Source: Laccaria trichodermophora
Taxonomy: Eukaryota; Basidiomycota; Agaricomycetes; Agaricales; Hydnangiaceae
Direction: 5' to 3'
Assembly (NCBI GenBank): GCA_018417955.1
Contig: JACTVC010000031.1
Location: 310,001 to 374,000, forward strand
DNA length: 64,000 nucleotides
Part shown: positions 57,297-64,000 of the stretch, in pieces
Numbering within the stretch: the stretch's first letter is position 1
Layout: each line of letters begins with the position of its first letter
The notes under the pieces: generated by a model
What the model was told of the DNA's origin: nothing
Seen by the model: the letters and a program-made list of their open reading frames with translations, nothing else
Databases searched by the model: none
Made by a program: the position numbers and the translations under genes

Positions 57297-58736
57297 TCAA
57301 AAACGCCAAACATGACTAGACGCAGGAGAACGCGTCGTCGTCGACCCGGGGCGCGTAGGGGACTTGGAGGTGGAACGAGTAGGTGTAGGGCAGGAGGAGT
57401 GGCGCATGAGTCTGTTGTTAGTGGACGGTAAGGAGGATGTGCTTGGGGATCGCAGAAGGGGCGATCGCAGGGGTTTCATTTCGGACGAGCGCAGAGTACG
57501 AGTGGGAGAGCGCAGGGGTTTCGTAAGAGAGGAGGCGCGCAGGACCTTCGTACTTGGGGATCGCGGGCGGTTCTGACCAGAAGGAGAGTGGTGACGCTTC
57601 GTGCTAGCAGCGGGCGGGAGCTTCATACGAGAGGGGGAGCGCAGTATCATCGAACCAGAAGGAGAGAACGACACGGAGGACGCGGGTGCAGAGCCAGACC
57701 GCTTGAGCTTACTAGAGATAGTAGGGGAGGACCAGTTCCTCGAGAGCCCTACCATAGGTTCACGTCGACCCCACTCTGATATCCCTGTCGACGAACGGTC
57801 ACCAGAACCAGAGCTTGGGCTTGGAGTCACAGTGGGCGTTCTCCAGAGGGATACGGAAGGTCGAGGAGGCGGGAGGTCGTTAATCTCAAAGTACGAGTCG
57901 CACTCTGGTATAGAGGCTAGAGTATGTCCGTGGAACGGGTCGTCCGTAAAAGTGAGGAGGGTTTCTTCGAGAAACGTGTTCGAGAGGCTGTCTGAGTCTG
58001 AGTTTGGGATGGGGTCAGTGAAATCGTAACGCGAAGAGTGTGATTCCTCGTGGGCGACTTGGAAGGCGGTCGGAGAGTCTCCAGCAGCTCTTGTCTCTTC
58101 TTGATCGGACGGACGCCAAGGAGAGAACCGAGAAGAAACGACGCCTAAGCCCGTGAAGGCGCTGCCGTCTTTCTTTGAGAGCCCTGAGATACCCAAGCCG
58201 AGAGTGGTGGGAGAAGAAACGCTGATACACATCCGGGCAGGGGTGATTGGGGTGCTAGAGAAGAAAGAGGAATCCGGTGCGAGGGATGTATCCGGATCTG
58301 TGTCCTCAGAAGTATCGCTGACGAGAGAGATGTCAAATGAGCCGCTTAAAGAGTGTTCATCTACGTCGAACTCCGTCGACAGGTCACCAAAAGGTTCCGC
58401 TTGAGGAAAGGGGGAATGAGGTGCAGCGTCAGGGAAGGTCGCGGTTGATGGGAGAGTGGGGGTGTTAAATGGTACCTGAGTTGGGTTGGTATCTACGTCG
58501 ATATCCGAGTTTACTTGGGCGTAGACGCTGAACGTCTTCGGAGAAAGGGGACGTGAAGCTGGAAAGTGGTTGGCTGACGGCTGTAGACGAAGATCATGTC
58601 AATGAAGGTCGGCACGCAACAAACTAAAAATTCCTACCTGATCACCGGTGGTTTGTCGATTGTTCAACACGAGTCTTTCGAATTTGCCCTCCCAGCTCCA
58701 ATAAGCGTGATAAGAGGGTCTAGTCGTGTGGTCCAT
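57297..58736 (-). CDS. Serine/proline-rich protein with SP-motif repeats
   Basis: Two exons (58736-58638, 58580-57297), 460 aa; no known domain. It begins MDHTTRPSYHAYWSWEGKFE. An acidic, Ser-rich middle follows (about 100-300). The basic C-terminus holds many SP/TP sites in a degenerate repeat (LRSPTRTLRSSEMKPLRSPL), the kind of sequence targeted by proline-directed kinases and often found in cytoskeletal or chromatin regulators. That reading is inference. The start is the first ATG in frame; the longer frame begins with TTG. Confidence 0.6.
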
Positions 58737-61700
58737 CGTTTGGTTCTTGGTACTGAGGCCTGAGTTGGATTTCTTTGTAGTATAATAGAGGGAGTTCGAC
58801 GAGGATAGAGAGGTGAAGAAGTTTTCCAAAAGAGAGGGCAGAGAGAAATGAAAAGAAAGTCGACAGTTAGCGGTTAAAAGGAAAGAAAAGCGTGGCTGAC
58901 TTGAATTGAATCAATGAACGTGACCATCGTCAAACCTCACGTGCAACTTGAAGTCGCCAAATCCCAACATTCATGATCACCAACCGATCACCAACTTACA
59001 GCGCTACTATGTGCTCAAGTTGAGCAACGGAAGCGCCAGATGCGCCGCAGGTCCATGGGCAAGGAAATTTTGGGCGGAAGGCAACCCCTTCAGTACCAAG
59101 ATTAAGTACTAGATTCGGAACGAAAACCAGCATAGGGAGGAAAATGTAGCAGAGGTGTCGAAAGCACAGGTAGTTCAGCAAAGGGCAAGCAAAGGGACGA
59201 GTTCGGCCAGGAACAAGAGGAACTGATTGGCACCTTTCACTCAGATGGCGCGAATGAGCCACAGAGTTCGCCCGCACCGTCTAAAGGGGTGCCTAGATGG
59301 TTAGTCGTGTGGATTCTCCAATTTCGTGACTGACCTACATAGACCCTGGTTTGTCTTTCCCCTCTAGATATGCTTGAACCCGTTGCTTACGACGAAATCC
59401 GTTTTTTTTTCTTTTCGATTTTTGCCCGCCCTGGACGAGAACATGTTCTTTGACTCCCACCGAGGTCTCCATAGTGGAATCGGCAGCGCAGAACGCGGGT
59501 CTATATCATGCGGGTGTGTATGGTGAGCGTCATCTTTCGTGGGTCAAAACCGTACTCGTCGGGCGTTGCCCAGGCTTGCAGCTGGGATGGGCGTGGAAGG
59601 TATAAGTAGGTTCATTTCCATTCTTGCAGCGTTGATCGATTGATCCTTTACATGCATCAGGCAAATACCACACGGGCCCACGACGTCGTCATCATGCCCA
59701 TGGGGAGAGAAGCTGATGTTCTTCATCTACTGAAGCATCACCCTTGCGCGAACATGTCTCCGAGCAGTGACCTTTGTAAATCACCAGCCTTTCTTCCTCA
59801 CAACTTGAACTACTAACACGTACATTCCAGATACCAACACGACGCGTGCCACGAACGCGGTACGAGCGAATTGTTGCTCACACCCGAGTCTTCGCCACCA
59901 TCAACCACCTCGGGGTAGTTTAGCGACACGCTCATCCGAGCCTCACAATGTCCTGATCAGCAGCCAAGTTTACATGGCTACTCAGGGCTACTCACACCTT
60001 CGCTAACACCGATCCACAAACCCAATCTATACCTCTCCATTTAATCTCATCTCTTCCGGCAGGCCACTCTTGCTAGATCTTGCAATACTTTGTCCTTGGG
60101 AGTACTTTTTTGGCGTTTCCGAAGACGGTTTCTGATAACACCCACACTCCAATTGTGAGATCAAACAATCTGTCCTTTTCATCCACAACTTTCAAGTTTT
60201 CACTTTCCTCTACTAGGAAGCAATGTTTCGCGACGCTCTCCTAGAACAGATAGAAGAGCTGACGATATATCTGGTCTCTAGCTATCTGTTGCCGACAACC
60301 GCTCAACTCTCCACCATCCTGCAAGGATTACCCTCCTTGAAGATCACTACCCTCAGTGGCTAGGTGACTATTAACCTGAAAGATTCACTGATGACGTTAG
60401 TTATTTCTCAGGAGGCGGAGGTCGTCGGTGCATTATCATGCCCTATTCTCGAGACTCAGCATTTTCTGGTATCACTCATCGAAAGGCCAAGGCGCGAATA
60501 AGGACCGAGTGGACATAGACGGCCTGACGGTTGCGTTATTGGCGGAAAGACGAGCACAACAACGACGACTGAACTTTGTCGATCAGAGTATGGAAGTCAA
60601 ATTGTGCTGCATAAGAATGAAGTGGAGTTTTCGGATCGCCATACCGATGAAGATCATTTCGAATATCATCTCGATGGTGCTTGGTCAGATTGATTAGAAG
60701 ACGTGGGTCCCGACTGTCTTCGCGAAACATGATGCACTTTGGGTGCATTTCCAACTTGCCCTCTAGGTAATATTTTCTCCGGATCCTCTCATTATGTCAC
60801 AGAAGACTATTTCTCTAAAAAAGGCCGACCAGGGAGGCTTGAAGCCATGTTACACGCGTCAAGCATTTTTGCACCGTTTGGCGGCTCTATCCACGTCTCC
60901 GACCACTACATCCGTAATCAGCTGACCGCTTCTCGTCGCCGCAAACCGCATATCATTCACACGTCAAGGAGATCGGCTTGACAGCCGGGAGTTTCCTGGA
61001 AGCTCAGAGTCAGTGTCCTGCTTTCATCAGGTAGAATAGCACACACGGTGTGGGGTGGGTACTAAAGCTCTGTTCTTTTCCGAATACCGTATTGATCACC
61101 TTCAACATGTCAGGCTTCTGGAGGGGTTCTCACATCCGTATCAAAACCCAGATATTCTCATGTTGACTTCTCGTGGGTGCGCACCGAACATGTCATGGCC
61201 TGCTCCTCATCACCTGAGCTGGGTACCTGCACAGTCAGTTCAAGGTCTTCGTGAGAACCAAATGTATGGATCATATTCTGTCGGTGACTGTCCTCCTTTC
61301 ATGTCCTGACGTCAATTGAGCAGAGAGTGATATTAAATGTGCTCATCACACGACACCTGTGCATCTCTTTCGGGGGTTGATCGGTCAGGACTTATCTCGG
61401 AATGTTGGGCCCACAGCAGTTGGCTGTATTGCGAAGCTTGGCGTTGCTTATCGTCATCTTCTCCCTGCTGGCTTCCTGATCAATATTCATATCTTCAGTC
61501 TTTCTCGTTCTTTTTGTGTCTTCTTATCTTTTCAGTTGAAGATGCACCCACATATGCAGTCATTGACATCCCAGGGATCGTGATCACGATTGCGTTGCTT
61601 TTCTGGTCCTGACTCCTGATACACTTGGGAAAAGGAACTCCGCTGTCATTCTCATATTCTCGACAGACGCCGTTGTTGTTCTATCATTTCTTCTTTGCTT

Positions 61701-62489
61701 ATCGCGCTTTCACTGCCCCTCTTAGCTATCATTATTCCTTCGAATAGAAGAGTTTACGAGGCAAAAGTTACGGAGCTTACGCCTACAGAATGCGAGGTTC
61801 CTTTCTGGCTATGGGAAGTTGGCATCGCACGTGGGATACCCTCCACTGATCTCTACAGCTGTGTTTGGGATTCTGTCAGTGTATGTTTCACTTTTTTGAT
61901 AAATTTTCGTTTATTTTGACCTTTTTTCCCCTTCTTTTCTATTTAGCTCTGCCTATCAATCCATTTTTTGTTTGACTTTCTCTTCTGATTTGCAATTTCC
62001 AATCAGATTTTTCTTTTCTGCAACTGAACTTTTTCCCTTTGGGATTTTCTCTCTTGGCACCTTTCCTGACTTGGATTTTCCAATCAGGTTAGCCTTGGGG
62101 TGGGTGAAGATTCTGCTCTTGCTCCTGCTGTGCATTGGGTTTTGGAGAGAATTAGCAGACCAAGGTGAAGCCCAGTGAAGTCCTACCTCCCTGGCCTCTC
62201 TTTACGAGTGTCTGCCAGTTGCAATTAAGACTTAGTCTTGGACCACTCTCTGGGCACAGTGTGTAGGGAGATTGGTAGGTGGGTTTACAGTTGCTTACCC
62301 TTCCTTTTTGGAAGTCGCTCCATTATCAACTACCATTGTTCACACCGATTTCGCTTTTTCTCTGCCTTTGCCTGATTTAATGTCAGGACCTTGAGACTGT
62401 CCTCATCCTTGAACCCCAGCATATTTGTTTTCTCAAGATGTATGTGTTTGATTGGTGAATTTCAAACTTTTAAAACTGATATAATTGAA
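58737..62489. other. Gene-poor region, no gene supported
   Basis: 3.7 kb without a recognisable gene. Open frames such as 58996-59277 (-), 60428-60697 (+) and 61337-61612 (+) lack motifs and cannot be joined by consistent splice sites. From about 61900 the sequence becomes T-rich and resembles the leader of the Helitron at 28 kb. Confidence 0.45.
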
Positions 62490-63330
62490 ATTTGAAGGTC
62501 TGAAACTCCTCCAAATACCCCTCAACGTGTTCAAATTGCTGCACAGAGTGCAGAACGTGGAAACCACACAATGGATAGCCCCCAGCATCACTGTGCTCCT
62601 CATGCCATGCGCTCCCCAGGGCATATTGCTTCTATTAATCTAGGATTACCTCTGCCAGCCCAACATCCTGCTCCTGGAAATGATCCTTTTTTAGCTCCTC
62701 CTGCTCCTGCTCCTATCAATTTGGGATTACCTCTGCATGCCCCACATCCCATTCCTGCAAATAATCCCTTTTTAGCTCCTCCTGCTCATGCTCCTGTTGT
62801 ATACAATGGTCAGCAATATAATCATCTACCAGCTGCCCTTGCTCAACAGCTTGCTCCAATTCCACCTATTCCTCATATTGGTTGAGGTAGAGGTAGAGGT
62901 CATGATCATGGTCATCAGGCTCATGTTCATCCCAATGTTGTCCCTCCACCTATCATTCCACCAGCTCAAGGTAGAGGGCAAGGCCAAGGTTGAGGTCGTG
63001 GTCGTGGTCATATTCCTGCTCCTGCTCCTATGGTATGTTGACATAATACACTGGGGTGTTTCTTACTGACAGAATCTGACTTTTTTTCACCCAGTATCCT
63101 AATCTACCTGTAGATCTTCAAGCTGCCTATCAGGCTCTGGGTCAACAGGCCCTCCCTTTGGCTCCTCCAGATCCCCCTCTTCCTCCTCCTCCTGCACCTG
63201 ATATTCCTTTGGCTCAGCCTGCTCCTCCAGAACCAGTTCCACTTGCACCTGCACCTTTTCCTATGCCACCACCTGCAGCAGTTGCTGGCCTTCCTGAAGC
63301 TCGAAGACCCTTTAGTCCTGCCTAGTGTTT
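62490..63330 (+). mobile_element. Second Helitron remnant, proline-rich N-terminal part only
   Basis: PPNTPQR at about 62510, then a run of AP/PP-rich units (NLGLPLPAQHPAPGNDPF and NLGLPLHAPHPIPANNPF, an internal duplication), VVYNGQQYNHLPAALAQQ, and basic GRGRG patches. This is the same order as PPNTPQR, VEVLYNGQILHLTPGMAAQ and GRRGRGR in the 28-kb element. Stops interrupt it (62884 and near 62990). The cysteine motif, rep and helicase parts are absent; the element is truncated at about 63330. Confidence 0.6.
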
Positions 63331-63339
63331 GAAAGTCTG

Positions 63340-64000
63340 GTCTGGTCTGGTTATTGAGCCCTCAAGGGCTCTAACCAAGACCAAGACTGGTTACCTTGTG
63401 CCACGAAACCCAAAATAACCAAACTGGACTGCTACTAACTGATATAATCGGTTAGTAATGGTTAGCGGTCGGTTACATGACCGGTCCTAACCGGTTATTT
63501 CTCTGTACTAACATAATTACAAACCTATATTATATTTCTAATACAAGCATTATGCTGCATGCACCAGCAAGGCACGTGTAGGTGAAACACCGCCTCACAC
63601 GATGGCCCAATGAAGAGAGAAAGAAAGTACTCGATCTGTGAGCCTTTCTCATCACAACCTACGCATCCGGCATATTTCATAAACAACCTCGCAGGTCGAG
63701 TACACCTAACCTGCGAGCGTTTCTCATGGATTGCCATTGTTGTATTGATGTCACATTATCACACATGTGACGACAGGAAAATAGTCACTTAAATTTCAAT
63801 TCACCATAAATATGTCAATTCTCCACTAAAAAATATGATTTTTGGATCGTTAGAAAGTGTTTAAACAGGGGAATATTTGTGTGTAATGTTAGGACACAAC
63901 GACCAGTTATAACCGGTCCTAACCGGTTTTTGTTTGGTCTTAAATATTTTGGGATGACACCTAACCACTAACCGGACCGCGGTTATGGTTAGGATCAGTT
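63340..64000. repeat. AACCGGT-rich repeat running off the window
   Basis: An imperfect hairpin (GTCTGGTCTGGTCTGGTTAT at 63351 against CTAACCAAGACCAAGACTGG at 63391) is followed by several AACCGGT palindromes (63441-63500). The same motif returns at 63914-63929 and near 63976. It looks like the ends of a transposon whose right boundary may lie beyond 64000. Confidence 0.4.

Noticed and set aside
60428..61612. Possible enzyme gene suggested by several medium-length frames
   Set aside because: The frames cannot be joined by consistent splice sites and show no family motif.

Overview
The window looks like nuclear DNA of a mushroom-forming basidiomycete (Agaricomycetes). The reasons are genes with many short phase-consistent introns (about 43 to 117 nt, mostly 48 to 70), protein families typical of that group (GH16 KRE6/SKN1 glucan-assembly protein, OPT transporter, a DUF6534-type multi-pass membrane protein, a basidiomycete-style Zn2Cys6 regulator), and a mixed load of eukaryotic transposons. 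No tRNA, rRNA or CRISPR array was found. Family names come from recall of conserved motifs; no database was searched. Layout: 1.3-5.2 kb holds a WD-repeat inositol-polyphosphate 5-phosphatase (+), followed by an HNH-like gene (+). 7.15-11.5 kb holds a rearranged, internally deleted copy of the 5-phosphatase gene. It was hit by two transposons: a 728-bp hAT-like non-autonomous element and a 3,045-bp Tc1/mariner element that carries its transposase plus a five-exon passenger gene with a SAM-like domain. The intact 5-phosphatase locus preserves the empty target sites for both insertions inside the same window. 11.9-15.5 kb is an OPT oligopeptide transporter (-), and 17.7-20.6 kb is a TCF25/RQC1 homologue (+); a 1.6-kb element with 54-bp inverted ends and 10-bp target duplications (Mutator-like) lies between them. 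21.9-27.6 kb holds a lineage-specific membrane protein (+), a small C-terminal Zn2Cys6 factor (-) and a DUF6534 membrane protein (-). 28.2-30 kb is a Helitron whose replicase was reduced by an in-frame internal deletion to an N-terminal zinc-binding region fused to the helicase C-terminus. 32-41 kb is a conventional block: SH3-domain protein (-), KRE6/SKN1 GH16 protein with 15 exons (+) and methylthioadenosine phosphorylase (-). 43.4-54.2 kb contains three related small secreted cysteine-containing proteins, two of them on a 1.3-kb duplication 5.2 kb apart. Tandem repeats, two large foldback repeats and a 255-bp mariner-type MITE lie among and between them. 55.1-58.8 kb has a type II membrane protein (-) and a serine/proline-rich protein with SP motifs (-). 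59-64 kb is gene-poor: a second Helitron N-terminal remnant and a repeat that runs off the window. The housekeeping genes act independently: phosphoinositide turnover, peptide uptake, ribosome quality control, cell-wall beta-glucan assembly and methionine salvage. The coherent accessory theme is transposon capture, internal deletion and nested insertion, with the secreted-protein cluster as the other accessory unit.
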